Part shown: positions 1 to 13,294 of the stretch, piece after piece
How positions within the stretch are numbered: position 1 is the first letter of the stretch
Layout: each line of letters begins with the position of its first letter
NCBI GenBank assembly: GCA_037389465.1
Contig: JAZARR010000059.1
Span: forward strand, 7,649,001 to 7,713,000
Length of the DNA: 64,000 bases
Origin: Baylisascaris procyonis
Lineage: Eukaryota > Nematoda > Chromadorea > Rhabditida > Ascarididae
Direction of reading: 5' to 3'
The notes under the pieces: generated by a model
The model's input: the letters and a program-made list of their open reading frames with translations, nothing else
Databases searched by the model: none
What the model was told of the DNA's origin: nothing
Translations under genes and position numbers: made by a program

Positions 1-1873
1 ATGTCTATCATGGGTCGTCAACAGCTTTCATTGTCAGATATTTGGCTGTGGGCTTCGATCGCAGATTCCGAGTTATGGTATGACGGCTGCAAACCATGAG
101 GGGTTTGCTTCTCCCAAAATTTTCCATGATGACTGAATCTTTCATGCTTTAGGAAGAGTGTTTATAACTTAACTGCTCCCATGTTTCGTGGGTTTGATGC
201 CGTTTGGTAGGTTCGCGCGGTCCCATTTCTTTGCATGCTGTCATTTCGAAGCGCCGAAGGCGAGACGCCATTGGATGGCTTCGCTTGGACCTTCCGTGCT
301 CTTCATCGTGAGCCACGTTCCCTCTCGAACGCTCTGTCCTGGTGTCGCATGGTCGGTTTCGATCAAGTTTAAGGCAACAGAGGGTGGAAGATGCGGGCAA
401 AGGTGTAACCGTGTGATACCAGGGCAAACGCTGACTGTGTAATACCCATACAGATGCTGGTGTCAGCAAGTGATGAAGAGCGACTTGGAGTGAGCTGAAA
501 CATTCTGATGTTGTGTTGTTTTTGAGGTTCGCTTTCTTTCCGTTGCAGTTCCGTGTTTGCGATACTCCGATGGAGCATGTAGCGGGAACTGGAGTGAGTG
601 TCCGTGAAAACATTTCTCACAGCTCCTAATTCTTTCTGCAGGTCGTCGTAATAAGGAAGCTTTAGCTACTTGAAACAGCAAGTGATATACTTGAAACAGC
701 AAGTGGTATTGAAGCCTTAGAGCGCAGTACATTCTTCTCCTAAAAAGCGATTCTCTGAACTGCTTATTAAATGACCTTGAGGATGAGTTGATGACTTCGT
801 CGTTGAGGATCGGACCGTTGCAGCCTGGAAATAACTCCGTGTTGGCCCTCGAGACTGTTTACAAATCTCCCGGCTGCCAAGCTTGATGATACTAAAAACA
901 GTCTTTTGCAGCGTTTCACTAGCAGTGCCCCAGTTTTCTCTGATGAACGTTTTCTTCGTTAGGGTCAGCTGTTTGGGCGCCATTTAAGCTTTTATTGAAC
1001 AGAAATTGAAAGCGAGCATTATTGGAGTTCGTGAATGAGAAGGTAAGCGGTTCCTTAACATCAAACACTCAACACGTAAGTCGGCATGAAGCTCGTCTAA
1101 TATGGGCGCAAACAATGAACGGCACATTATGCATTCGGCGCGCTCACGATTAAACGCTGTTTTGACTAGTGATTTGACGCTCCTGTAAGTGGCCCCACAA
1201 GTTCGTCATCACTCCCTTCCTCGCCTGTCGGATGTGACCACAATAACGACAATTGCTAGCCATGCCCCCTCATATCGCGTTGTCAAGCTTATGCTTCATT
1301 CCTAATGCAATAATAATAACTGATTTGTTTACTGTTTGTGGCGCAAAGTTGGCTTTTTGATCGGTGACGATTGGGAGGGAAAAATGCACCTAGCGAGATA
1401 GACAAAGAGAGAGAGATGAATGGGCTGGGAGGGGCGCTTGAAAGTGCTTTGCATTCAATTTCCTAATGCCTGTCGATCACACCCTTTCATTGAATCAAAC
1501 CGTTTGAGTCTTCGATTGCAGAATGACCCATTCAGTGATCGATCATTTACCACACTGGCAGGTTTTCTAGTCCACACGAACGTTGGAGGCGTTCAGTGAT
1601 TTCTATAAACAATATTGCTTGAGTTGCACTCACGTTTTGCTGTCTTAACGTTGGCTATTTTACTCTTCAACCTGTTTATTTTACTCATAGTATTACAATG
1701 AAAATGTGGTAATAAATTATTGGATTTTCTGAGTTCCTTTGTTAGCGGCTCTGTTCTTCCAATTCGAAAATTGCATTGTGGTGTAGGAAAAGTGTCATCA
1801 ACCTTTCCTCTCTAAAGCAGCACGGCAGTAGTTCGCATTGAAAGTTCTGAAAGCGTTATTTTGTTTTGCGCAG
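1..1873. other. No supported gene
   Basis: Overlapping ORFs are open on both strands between about 149 and 613 (the longest is 154 codons on the minus strand), but they shadow each other and have no splice signals or recognisable motif. At about 670-710 a 21-bp unit containing TTGAAACAGCAAGTG occurs twice in tandem. Nothing else stands out. Confidence 0.5.
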
Positions 1874-2275
1874 TTATTGCGTAACCGCAACGACGTGTAG
1901 TTTTTTCACCTCTCCTGATGTTCTTACTAGATCTTGGGTCACTTCTGCTATATGACCCAATGATAAGCCGTTTTCAATTTTGCACAGCACCTGTTGCGTC
2001 TCTCGTGTTGCTTGCGAAAAGGTCGTCTCCGAAGAGAAAATAGCTGGTGCACATCTACCATCACTGTTGATACAGCCGACGTTACCGTTCGCCATTTTCG
2101 CTCCCAGGCCATATGTAGAGAATGGAGAGGGGTGGGGGCATGTATCAAAGTGAAGATCCCTCTCTACAATGATCGAAAGGGGTACATAGAATCTCCATCT
2201 ACCACATAATGCTAGGAAAATAATTTTTATTCTCGGACGCATGAATACTTTGTGTGGCCCACCTACGCTGTTCAC
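1874..2275 (-). CDS. Unrecognised minus-strand ORF, possible coding exon
   Basis: An open frame of 133 codons on the minus strand ends with a stop at 1874. Its second half, from an internal Met (MANGNVGC...) onward, has a balanced, protein-like composition with hydrophilic and acidic residues and few low-complexity runs. The first half is more hydrophobic and less convincing, so any real product may start at the internal Met or from an upstream exon. No domain was recognised, and no partner exon was identified. It could equally be a chance ORF in moderately GC-rich DNA. Confidence 0.2.
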   Translation of the reverse strand: MNSVGGPHKVFMRPRIKIIFLALCGRWRFYVPLSIIVERDLHFDTCPHPSPFSTYGLGAKMANGNVGCINSDGRCAPAIFSSETTFSQATRETQQVLCKIENGLSLGHIAEVTQDLVRTSGEVKKLHVVAVTQ

Positions 2276-5117
2276 GTATGTCCTTCCAATTTTTAAGTAA
2301 TCTCACATTCACAGATATTCGATATACACCAGCCGTTGCTTTGTCATTGGTAATGATTCAACCAACATGTTGTGGAGACGTAGAAAGGGGTTCATTAAAA
2401 CGATCCTTCAGAACCTCTTTCGCAGCATTTTACTGTGTGCTTCAACGTCCTTAATCTCTATGAGTAATTCCTACTTTCGACTCGCTAATTTTGCAAAGTG
2501 AACTTTTATACGTGGTGGCCCATCAGAATTTGAGAGTGCCCTCCTTAATGCGACTTACTTAGAAGCTCACGCCTTCCCCACCCCTTCCCCGAACTGAACA
2601 AGTCATCTGTGTCCACTTGACTTACTGCCTAACATTAAAAGTTAATTTTCATACTACGTTACCCATCGCGGGTTGAGGTTAGGTGAACGTTTTGCTGAGT
2701 CTATTGGATACCGCCAATATGTACAAACGCCTCTCACTAAAAAATGGCACCTTTCACTCTTTGCTTGCTGCATAGACCTGAAGAGTAAGTCATATGACCT
2801 GTCGAAGGCTTTCCGCGATGTCCAAGTTGTATTGAGGACATTTTCCACGTAGCTTCTGTGGTCGAAGGACGCCGCTGAAGTGGGCACGCTTTAGTTGAAG
2901 AAATACTATGATATAGCTTATCTTAAGTTTAGGTTTGAAGTATATTTAAAATGAAAACTTCAAAGAAAATTTCTTCACTTCCCCGCCATATCATTCTCAT
3001 GAGTTCGATTTTGAGATCCGAATGTGCAGAATATATTGGTGAGAGTTTAATCTTTGCATCGATTGAAAATAATCTCTGAAGCAATAAACGAAATTTCTAA
3101 AGAGAGATGAAAGCTTGAAGTAATAATGCGATGTTTAGAAGGGAAGATTGGGTGTGAAACGTTTGCACTGATAGAGTGATAATGTTGTGAAAACTGTTGA
3201 AACGTCAACGGGAGATGTGGTGTCACTTGGACAAAAGCTTATTTTCCATTCGAATAGTGGTTGCTATGTTCGATGACACATAGTTGAACGATGGTACATC
3301 TACTTCCTAATTATGTATCTTGGCAAACAACGAACTATGTCGTTTTCATGTCTGTGCTCACGTAGTGTACGCTAGTCTGGTAGTTTCATCTCGTGAAGTA
3401 CGAAAGCGAAGTTTGGAGGACACTCTCCAGCACAAGGCTACATCACATTTTCAGTTTTATTGCAGCTGCTCATTCTATATGGGCGATCAAAACTTCAAAG
3501 CGTCATGAAATCTAAAAGCTCAGTTCATCTTGCGGCAGGCGAGACGGGTTCTCTCACGAATTTTTTGGTTCAGGATTAGCGTTGTATAAGCAGATGGTTC
3601 TGTAGGAAAACGAACTGTTAGGCGTTTTGCTATTGTTTTTGCATATTTGAGCAGTCGATTGACTGACTTGGTGGAATGAAGTGTGAAGGCGCAAGTCATG
3701 CTACGTTTCCGCTTTTCCATTCTTTTTGAGGATTGCTGCTGCTGAGTTTTTTTTTTTTTTTTTTGGATTTCTGATAGCTGTTCAATATGCGACAGCATTT
3801 CGTTTGCAACACTGAAGTCCCTTACGAAATTTGTAGTCCATGCAATTTTGCTGTGTGGAGCCCTGTTCGACAAGAGGCTTTCTGTTCACCTTCAATAACC
3901 AAGGGCGGTTCACCACTGGTGCTTTCATACCCGAACAGTATATCATTTCTTCATTATTTCATTAGCGGTTTCGGGCTTAGTTTTACAAAGACTTGTTATG
4001 CCATCAAGAGCGTCTTCAGAATATTGCTTGTTTCGTTCAATCATTTTAGTCTTGTTTGAACTCTTGTCGTAAATGCCATCAATCATTGAGCATCTGCTTT
4101 TTACCTGCTATTTTCTTCAGTTTCATTCTCGAGCCGTACTGTTTGTCTTTATTTCACTAATAAATAATTTATTTCACTTTTAAGCTCCTTTAGCTATCGC
4201 CAGTCTCACTTGCAAAACACTTTTCGTCGCACCTAATCAAACCAAGCATGAAGCATGTTTCAAAATATAATGCAGTACAATGAAAATATAACTTAAAAGG
4301 TCAAGTCACAGTACAAATTTACCTATCCTTAGAAAGTCACAGACAAGTCAGAGATGGATCACTTTGCCCGTATACCTTTCAAATTCTTTTCTATTTTCTC
4401 CTCATAGCAGAAACTATGAGTACTGGCTTAGATATAAGCATGCACTAGGATAAATCAAGCACAATAAGATAGTTTCTGATAAAAAAAATTGCAGCACTGT
4501 GCACTTGTGGTTTATCATCACGTTGAAAATACAGTACAGCATACTGTGAGAAGCGAACGCTTTAAAAAGGACATCATACGCCACTCACCATGCATCTATA
4601 TACTCCAGCAGCGAGCTTCTTCGTAGTTTGAATGGAAATATTTAGTTCCGAAAAATACTGGTATTCGGGACGAAGAAGGTAAAATTTCTTGTTAGGAAAC
4701 TGGTGGATTTTTGTCATTCATATTTCTTATGTTTATGAGACTGTTAGCTTAGTTTAAATAGATTTGTTCCAAAATACATGAAATTCTGTTCCATTATTTC
4801 TTATTGCAGCACCCTGAGACTAGCGCCGTCTTCAGAAGCTAAATGCCATCATCTGTAAACAACGCTGCGTCATCTTGTATCAAAACTTTACTTCCAGGGA
4901 AATTGCTAAAAATAGGCCCAGATATTACTGTCCTGCAGAACTGCCGCTATAACTGGGATTGAGCTTTATTCCAGCTTTATTCCACCATCTCAGCTCCTCT
5001 CTCTCCCTCCTACCTCAGCCCTCTCACTTTACAATGCGAAAAGAAGCAACAAATTTCCGACGTGGGGCTAGAGGGAGATTTCGCAAAAGATCGTATGTAA
5101 GAGGAAATACAAGGCTA
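2276..5117. other. No supported gene
   Basis: Mostly unassigned AT-rich DNA. A T-run near 3748-3764 reads as a short Lys-rich tract in a 117-codon minus-strand ORF (3520-3873) that is otherwise featureless and has no splice context. I could not support a gene here. Confidence 0.5.
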
Positions 5118-5507
5118 TTATAGTTTGTGAGAAACCCCTACGTTTCTCTCCTTCGTAACGGCCTTTTTTTGCTGTGTTTGAGATGTAGGCCCTTTTTGTT
5201 CGTCTTCTTGCTGGTTGCCATGCCTTCTTCCTTCAGTTCTACTCTGATATGGTCGAGTGATGGCTCCGCACAGCTTATAATTTGTCATGACTATGACTAA
5301 AGGAACCATCATGAGATCCTCTGTTCGAAACGAGTGGAAAAATGATTTCAGACCACTCGAGCGACGCGGTTCGAAAATTTCTCTTCCAAAGAAGGGTTTT
5401 TGGGGTACAAAGCTCCTCCCCGTGGATTCGAAAAATCTGCTGCTCATACCAGAACTTCCTCCCAAACTGTTCCTAAACACCTTCTGCACAGTCGAAACTT
5501 TATGCAC
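5118..5507 (-). CDS. Unrecognised minus-strand ORF with basic N-terminus and one hydrophobic stretch
   Basis: The 129-codon open frame begins at a GTG, so the true start is either upstream through a splice or at an internal ATG (MSSRFF...). An AG followed by in-frame codons lies just upstream on the minus strand. The N-terminal half is rich in Ser, Arg and Phe and nearly free of acidic residues, like a mitochondrial presequence. A short hydrophobic run (MMVPLVIVMTNYKLCGA) follows, then a Gln/Lys-rich tail. The composition looks protein-like, but I recognise no family. It could be the last exon of a small organellar or membrane protein, or a chance ORF. A plus-strand shadow frame covers 5287-5517. 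Confidence 0.3.
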   Translation of the reverse strand: MHKVSTVQKVFRNSLGGSSGMSSRFFESTGRSFVPQKPFFGREIFEPRRSSGLKSFFHSFRTEDLMMVPLVIVMTNYKLCGAITRPYQSRTEGRRHGNQQEDEQKGPTSQTQQKKAVTKERNVGVSHKL

Positions 5508-6089
5508 GACAAAGTGAGCCCTACTTAAATCTTCTCAGAATTATTGAGGCTTCCCATTTTTATCCGTTTTATACCTTCCACGTTGACTTTACTCTCTTGA
5601 AAAATTGTTATTTAACTGAATGAATTTCATCTGTTCCGAATTCACCATGAGCGAATATGCTGATCTAATTTTCGCACTTTTCCTCACTCCGCTGCATCCA
5701 CAATGCGTCGTCTGTTGTACTAATGCAAGTTTTTTCTTGAGACAGCAGCGACTGCTTATGGAGCTTTCGGTAGGGAAACTCTGTCAGTCGAAGACACCTT
5801 CACGGAAAACAACAAACAGACCAAAAAGTGACCAAAAAGCAAACAAAACTTCTCAGCGCTCTTGAGAGATTTAGTAATGCTGTCGAAACCACCGTAAAAA
5901 ATACAAGCATCACAAAGCACGCAGTGCTAATTGTGACATCACAACAGCGAACTGAGAGAAGTATCAAACGACTGATGTAATGTCTTTTTCCGTTACTAAA
6001 TAAGTTAGCGAGTACTAAATAAGCGTTCATTACGAATAACTGTCTTTTCATATCGCTTCCACTTCCCCACTTCCCTTAAAATGAGAGCT

Positions 6090-6373
6090 TGTAAGGTCGC
6101 GTGAGGGTTAGGGCGTAGGGTTGTCCCTTGCTCACGGTATGGTGGCGAGTCGATTCATCACTGTTCCGCTTAGGTGGAGGGTCTGGACTTACTCCACCGC
6201 CCTTGTTTCGATGAAGATGATGGACGGATTGGCTCGATAGGACGGAGCCAAGGATTCTTATCAGAACCTAATTACAATCGAGCAAGCAGTAACCAATGGG
6301 AAACGATGAATGAATCTAACCACGCTGTTACCATTTTATTTATTCAAAATAAATAAATAAATAAATAAATAAA
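6090..6373 (+). repeat. Possible retroposed element with (AAAT)n tail
   Basis: A block of GC-richer sequence ends in about seven perfect AAAT units (6346-6373), preceded by a short TTTATTTATT run that could fold back on it. A GC-richer body with a simple-sequence 3' tail is the usual look of a SINE or truncated non-LTR copy. No target-site duplication, RNA polymerase III boxes or reverse transcriptase reading frame were identified, so this may be only a microsatellite next to unique DNA. Confidence 0.25.
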
Positions 6374-8037
6374 CATGCGAAACGTCCACCTCTCGCGAAA
6401 GCGCCCAACTCATCCGACCTCTCGCGCAAACCTGCAAAGACCATGAAATGCATGCAAATTTCACTTCACCTTTAACTCTTTACAATTCTCTCCGAACTTG
6501 ATTGGCAAGTGCCAAAGATTTTATAGGATGTTAGCATGCACTGTGTATCGTACTCGACAAACTTCGTGACTATAGTTTCAGCGGGTTCCCGAGCTGAAAC
6601 TTCCAGAAGGGCGCACACAGAGACGAGCGGCGATAATGCTGCAATAGTGCGCCTTGCAAATGGAAGTTTGGAACAATGCATAAAATGTGGCCGCTTTCAA
6701 TCAAAAAACCCTTGTCAAGTTCAGTTTCAGCATCGCGGCTTCTTGGTGCCCTCTTAACTTTATAATTGTGAAAACTTTCAATCGTTTCTGTTTATTTCAG
6801 TTGTAATGGCAATTCGCAGTTTTCATTCTCGATGCCGATTACGCCTTGCAATATCACAGAAAAGGCCGCGACATTTGCATAAATTCTGCAGCGTAGTTGA
6901 GTGCGGAACACACGTCAAGTAAAATTTTTGAAAACTCCTCCTTCCCCTTCTCCTTTCTCTCTATTGGGCAACTTTTGAGCAACGATTCATGAGGTCTTGC
7001 GAGCGCGAAAATTCTTCACAGCCGTGACAAGCGGTGATGAGCCATTTCATTTGATTGCCAGCTCTCACATCGGCAAACGAGATGAACCATTACTGTGAGC
7101 AGTGTTTTCGAGCATGGCTTCGAAGGCGTTCAGAAATTGGAAAATATGAGTAAAAACGGGAATGCTCTATTGATCTTTCCGTATAAGTGTGAAGATTTGG
7201 TGAAACTGACTTTCAAGACAGTTTCTTCATGTATTAATCAAGCAAAGAGTGTTCGAAAATCGCTTCTTTCTGCTGAAATTTTAGCTGCGCATTTTGTCGG
7301 GTGACGGGAGCTGATGTTGTCTAGGCTAGGCATGGTATTGTTTGCATGGGATTTAATGAAGAGAATGGATTCGAGCTCTTTGTACTTTCAAGCTTCTGCA
7401 AACGCCTTCTTGCGTTGATCATAAATGTGTGTGGTTAATTGCATCCTCGGTTTGCACGTGCGGTGCGATGGCCGCACTCACTTAATGACAATGGAAAGCG
7501 CAAATATTTAAGCATCAAAAAACCGTGACTTAGAGAACGATAGTGCTTTTATATTTAGATATATTCTTTACGTAGAAAAAGCAAGCGAATTGAAAGATAA
7601 CCTCTGCAACATGCCGAAATGGATAACCTCACAGACGGTGGAGATCGTCAAATTTCTTACCGTCTGAATTTTCGACTAACAGAATTTCTGTAGATTGGCA
7701 ACAGTCATTTGCCAAATTAAGGCGATCAAAGGGGACCGAAAACTTTTCAAATGAACTCGATGCTAACATGGGCAGCGCCTAGCTGATAAGGTAACGAGAG
7801 TTTTATTTTTGAAAGGAGAGCGTCCTTTTTCTGAGCTATGACGAGCGAGGGAGCAGAATATTTTTTGGTGTACTTGGGCTATCCGTTCACACCTCAAAGT
7901 GCTCGGCTAACTTAAAAGTGACTTGATAGTGCCCACTCCCAAAATAATTTCATGGAAGGAATTCCCTGATGAAATTCGAGCTGATCTTTTGTTATGATAG
8001 AGTCTGTGGTCTTTCTGATATTTTTGCTTCGCGCAGT

Positions 8038-8160
8038 TTTTGAGAACGTCCTTCGGTGTGCGCGTCATGAACATGAACTTTGAGATGTCCTTCGGTGTGA
8101 GCGTCATGAACATGAGCTTTGAGAACGTCCTTCGGTGTGAGCGTCATGAACATGAGCTTC
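8038..8160. repeat. Minisatellite, 39-40 bp unit, about three copies
   Basis: Three head-to-tail copies of a 39-40 bp unit carry the core CCTTCGGTGTG followed by GCGTCATGAACATGA. Copies begin near 8050, 8089 and 8129, and the second is one base longer. The one-base difference breaks any shared reading frame, so this is unlikely to encode a protein repeat. Confidence 0.8.
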
Positions 8161-10627
8161 AGCTAATCAAGAAAATAAGGGTCACAAACAACATTTTTGA
8201 GAGCTTTCACTAGTACGTGTGGAATATTCTCTGCGGAAATATATTGAAGGCAAATAGTATCGAAGATTTCGTGAGACGCCTAAATCGTTCTGACACCCAG
8301 TTCATTGCACAGACTTTACTTTAAATGCCTATATTGCCTATATTCTTTTGATGGCCGCGTCGCGCTTTCTTTTTACCCTTCCGGATGGGATTTCTTTGTG
8401 CCCTCTGTGCATTGCGCTGAGGAGTGTGTCCATGCTTTTTCCTTTTCGTTCCGTTTTTTGCCTCTTTGTGAACATTCCAGTTTTTTAACATTACACCTCA
8501 TCCTCTGCTGCTATGTCTGTTCACAGGTGTTTGTATGTGATGTATGTGTTCGTCCACTCTTTCCGTAGTTTGAACTGTTTTGCTTGTTTCGATTTTGGCT
8601 GATTCAAGGTCGCGGTTTAAACGTTGTTTGTTATGAGCCTATGCTTTTCCCTTACCCTAAGGTCAACACCTAGTGAAATATTCAGGAAGAATATCTATGG
8701 CGCGATATAGCATGATAAGAACGCAGCATAGAACAGTCAATGATTCAGAGCTGAGCAGATTCCATTACCTCCGAAGTTTGTAAGTTTATATGATTCGGCA
8801 TGTTTCAGTCAGTGACTTATAATACCTTGTTTTTCTGCATATTAATGCGAAATTACATAGCTTCTCAGTGTTAACCTCTCTCGCTTCTGAATGTTTCGCT
8901 TTCTCAGTTTAACAGCAAGAAAACATTTTTGAAAATTAGCTCCATCGTTTTTTGCGGTGTTTTCTTTTTGTGGCTTTGAGGGTTTTTGTTTCAACCACCC
9001 TTCTTGTAGTTGCTTTTTTTTATAGCAGTAACAGTGAAGTGGATAATTGCGCCATTGTTCGAGATATCATCATTTAAATTTGCTCGTTTGCGTTCGTTAT
9101 TACGTGCATAGGAGGAGGGTATAAAGTTGAGGCTCGGATTAAGATTAGTCGTAGACCAAATGGTGACTAGAACTAGTATCGGATCTACCTTACAGCTATA
9201 ATCAAAACGCGATCGAACTTTCTGAAAAACGTCAATGCTGAAGGCAATTTTGATCCTCAGGATGAATCGAGCTAGGATAACGATATGACTTTCAGCTTTC
9301 TTACCCGCTAAAAGGGCTGCTTCAGTTTCAAGCTGTAACGTTTGGAACTTCGGCGCAGGCTCTTTATTTTCCTCCAGATATCCATCGAGCTTTATTTAAT
9401 TTCTGCCCCCAGTCGTTTTCTCGATCATTGAAGGACAATTCGGAAATTGTTGGTGTACCGCTAGAGTTCCACTCCCCTAACGGAGGAGACCGACTAGTGG
9501 ACCAATTCCTCCCATCCTCTTCCCCTTATTTCCTTAACGTAGGATATGTACCGATTCTTTCCAACCCTTCTGCCTTTCGTAATAGGTGGGGTTGACCAAA
9601 TTCTTCGCCATTTCTTCCACCATCAAGTCGATCGCCTCTTTACCATGATGATCTCATCTTCTCAGCATCGCTTCCATCATCTTCCTACCTCCTTCGTCAC
9701 TTCAGCAGTGGGTGAAAACACGGTCAACTTAAAAAACTCGTCACCGAAAAGCATGGAGGTCACTAGCCTTGGTTGCCTAGAAAGAAAGTTTGGTTGCAAA
9801 GAATGCTTAATATAGAAGCCAATCGCAAGATCTCACTTGAAAAAATGAAAGCTTATAATGTTGACTGTAAAAGTGGCAGAAAGCGAGATTCCTGCATTTT
9901 GCTATTGAGAGTTTTTTAAACAAAATTTGTCACATTAAAAGCTTTAAAGAATTTTTTTTTTGCATCAGGCTCAATGGGATTATAATTCTGAAAACTGTGT
10001 TTGAGGAATAAAGTTATAGTTCTTAACAACATAAAAACCGCCACTGTTAGAGTAATGAACTTTAATGCAGATGGCATATACCACATGTTGGCCTCCTCTC
10101 ACGTATTCTACATTAACCCGAGAGAATTTATATAGGCGTTGAAATGCAGGTATATTTTGGGTGTATTTTACACCGATCGGATCGCAATCTTTCGTGGACG
10201 ATTTGTACGAGCAACTGGATAATTGAAATATAAGAGAGATTATTCTACATATTTTATTATTTGCCGACAGCTTATGAAATTGCATGACAAGATAAACGGT
10301 ATGCAAAAGCGCATATCCCGTCAGCTTTCTTGACACGCTTCTCTTTCAAATGATGATTATCCTGTCAAGTATGCTGTTCCTATGTCTTTAAGTGACATGA
10401 ACCCTCGTTTCTGACAAGTAGAATGCTCGTCTCTGCACGTTTCGTTATGCTTCGTCGCCTTATCACTCTCTTTCATTCACTGCACAATTCACGGCGAATA
10501 ATTGTAACGTTCTGTTCTACCTGATCTAATAGGGTCATTCGAAAGAGGTACTTAAAAGTTTTTGGTTTTATGGCCATGTTTGAGGAGAGTTCAATTTCTT
10601 AAATCATTGTCAATAGTGACTTTTTAG

Positions 10628-11080
10628 AAGCTGGCGTCATCGGTGAGAGAGGAAGAGGTTCTCTTGTCCAGTCGTTGCGATTTAAGGCGAAGAAATAACG
10701 AAACTGCCACTAAAGAAACAGCTAATTTTGATAATGCCAACTTAAGCTATAGTTTCGGTGCTAACAAGGAAAAGGAAATTGGTGACGTGGTTGAGCTGGC
10801 TATCGAAAAGGTCGCAGAAGTTGTTATTCATACTATCACTGAGAAATCCAATGACGCACAGGATCAGAAAGCACCCGATCGAGCTGTCAACGATCTGTTA
10901 ACGGATACCACTAAGAGGAGATCAAGCAGTAATTTCACCTCACATGCAAGAATGGATCGAAACGTTTGCTTCCGAAATGAATTGCACGAATCGAGCGCAC
11001 TCAAAAACGAAGGCGCCTTCGAGCGTAAATCACTTGCGCAGCGTCTCAGCGACACACCCATGCAGATATCGCGTAAGACG
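10628..11080 (+). CDS. Candidate internal coding exon, unrecognised protein
   Basis: This is the best exon candidate upstream of the channel gene. It follows an acceptor-like TTTTTAG, stays open for exactly 151 codons in phase 0, and ends at a strong donor (ACG|GTGAGT). The peptide is polar and charged: an acidic/basic stretch with VVELAIEKVAEVV that could be a short amphipathic helix, then an Arg/Ser-rich section (TTKRRSSSNF) and a tail (QRLSDTPMQISRKT) with many potential phosphorylation sites, typical of a disordered cytoplasmic region. No family was recognised. Both ends are phase 0, so it could join in frame to the channel's first T1 exon at 29294, but that would need an 18 kb intron. 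It could also belong to an unrelated gene. Confidence 0.4.
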
Positions 11081-11900
11081 GTGAGTTCATTTTCTTTTGG
11101 CTCATATTCGTCGTTCGAAGGTTAGTCCCATATGACGCAGACACTCCCTTCCCATTAACGGAAGCACTCTATTGAATCCACGCTTCATTCTTTCGCTATA
11201 ACGCTGCTCTTGAAAAGCATGTGCAACAACATTTATCGATTTTTTCACATCTCTAAACGGTCCAGTCTTTCGAAAAATCACGAGCTATTTTTATGATTCG
11301 CTTGAAAAGAAAACAACTGAAAAGCCGTATTAAACCACCGCAAAATCACAGAATTCCATCCAGTGTTGAAGTGAATTTGAATTTTCCACCGTGCAAGTGT
11401 TTGCGACATAAATTAGGACAACAAAAGTTCTAGCATTTCTATGCATCTGCGGTTTCAGGATGTTGATCCAGTAACGTGAATATTACGGAGCTAAGACGAT
11501 GCTGCAATAAACTATTGTGGGCGGCGGCATATTTATTCTGTTATATTAGACTGCATCTCTCTCCCCCGACTGCATCTCTTTAGCTATCCTTACGGGAAAT
11601 TAGGACACTGAAACATTGGATATGGAAAACTGGGACATCTCTCTTCAAAATTAGTAAATATTTTCAGGTGTCAGCGTTTTTTGGTGAGATGTTTCCTAGT
11701 AATACAAACGGCCGAAAAGCATGTTGTTTTTTTCGGCCTGTGGCTTTTTGTTGGAGTGGCTGAATTTTTCGATTCTATTTCAGTTCTTAAAAAATCTCTT
11801 TTTGTACAACATAGCATAAATGTTCCACGGATACATACGTCGTGCGTGAAACAGATAAGCATTGGATAGAGCAAGTGCCCATAGCCAAATGTGAACTTAA
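11081..11900. other. No supported gene
   Basis: Unassigned DNA between two exon candidates. Two short frames are open on opposite strands at 11671-11907, without splice support. Confidence 0.5.
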
Positions 11901-12120
11901 ATGCCAATGGTACAAAATATCATGGCGCAAGTGCCCGCGATGCTAATGTCTCATGGCGCAACTGTCCACGAGGTGGCAAGTGCGCCTTGGCCGAATCGTT
12001 GTTTTCCGGATATGCACGTCTGGGTCAACCATTCCTCATCATACTCCCGTCGGACTGCGACCATGCTTGTTGGACGTCTGGACATCGGCCAGGTTTTGCC
12101 ACGCCTGCAGCTGCCTGCTA
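11901..12120 (+). CDS. Candidate 5' coding exon, unrecognised protein
   Basis: An ATG at 11901, directly after an in-frame stop, opens a 73-codon frame that ends at a good donor (GCTA|GTAAGC, one base carried over). An AG at 11883-11884 could serve as a trans-splice acceptor 16 bases upstream of the ATG. The peptide has balanced composition (for example PDMHVWVNH and MLVGRLDIGQ), and the stretch is clearly richer in GC than its surroundings. No domain was recognised. A second frame is open over the same bases (11891-12121), which lowers confidence. Confidence 0.3.
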
Positions 12121-13294
12121 GTAAGCCACATTTACTACTGCTCCAGAATACTGCATAGGTACTTTGCAGAAAAACTGATGAAAATTGAAAACATCTTTGA
12201 AGTGTCCTAAGCCTGCATGAATTTATGCAGACTTTCATGTGCGCAATTGGTGATCGTCCCCTTCACTTCATGGATGCTTCGTATGCCCTTATTCGATCTC
12301 TGATCCTTATTTTTTTAATAGCGTTGCATTTTTAAATTTGAGTGGCACATAACGGATAATTTCGCGAAATAGAGTATCAGCGAATCAAAAAACTTCAAAA
12401 AGGAACGCTTTGGCCATAAGGAAATGATATAATAGAAGGAAGCTACGAAGTATTGTGTTGATGTATGGCATACAAGAACCACTATCAACAGCCTAAATAG
12501 AGATCAGTTGGCAACGTGAAATCTCACATTCAATATTTGCCCAACGAATCTTTAAATAGGAGGGCTGTCAGTTTTCGACGGCATAAAATGTAATGCAGAT
12601 TATTTGCACGTTCATGACTATTTCGTTTCTCAACGTATCTTAAACTATTATTTTTTCATTTGATCTGAAAGAGTTTTGTTGATTTGATTTTTGTCGAAAA
12701 GTCGTTTATGGTTTAAAAAGAATATTTTGGTCTAATTTCTCGAGCGATTCAGAAGATTTGTCTATAGCAAATTAGCCTAAGAAAAACTATGCTCTTTCAT
12801 ATAAAAGATGTCATTTAAGTTCACAGTGATCAATTTCAGAGTCGTTCATTGAATCGGTTCTAGAGCTTTAATAGTCAATTCCTTCTGTACTAATGTTCGT
12901 TTCTTGTAGACTGTTAACGTTGTTAACATTACTGCAAAAGAATAGAGCGAGTTGTATGCACAATCTCTGTGGTGGAAATCGCTATGTGAAGATGGTGAAT
13001 TTTGCTAAATTTAGTTACGGAATCCCCTATTTTCGTTGTTAGAGCAATTAGGATGGGGCAAAGTCGAGTAATCGGAAATTGAGACTAATATCACCACCCA
13101 TATCGAATATTTTAATTTGTAATGAGGTCCTCATATTCCTTTTAAGAGTATTGTGATAAAAACGCATTGCGAAATGCACGCCGTTCGGCAGAGACGCAGA
13201 CCACACATTTGCTAGGAGTCAACATTTGCTCTAGTTTGTGTTCTACTGCGGTAATGAAATATGCGCTTTCACGTATTGTCGTCACCTTTTGCAG
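12121..13294. other. No supported gene
   Basis: AT-rich sequence with acceptor-like sites, such as one near 12838, but no downstream open frame long enough to call an exon. Confidence 0.5.

Larger units (their letters stand above)
5508..10627. other. No supported gene; contains short repeats
   Basis: Apart from the repeat features listed separately (about 6090-6373 and 8038-8160), this stretch holds only short ORFs without convincing splice context. The longest is a 118-codon minus-strand frame at 9980-10336, with no recognisable motif. A homopolymer T-run lies near 9953. Confidence 0.5.

Noticed and set aside
149..613. 154-codon minus-strand ORF
   Set aside because: Overlapped by other open frames on both strands, with no motif and no splice context.
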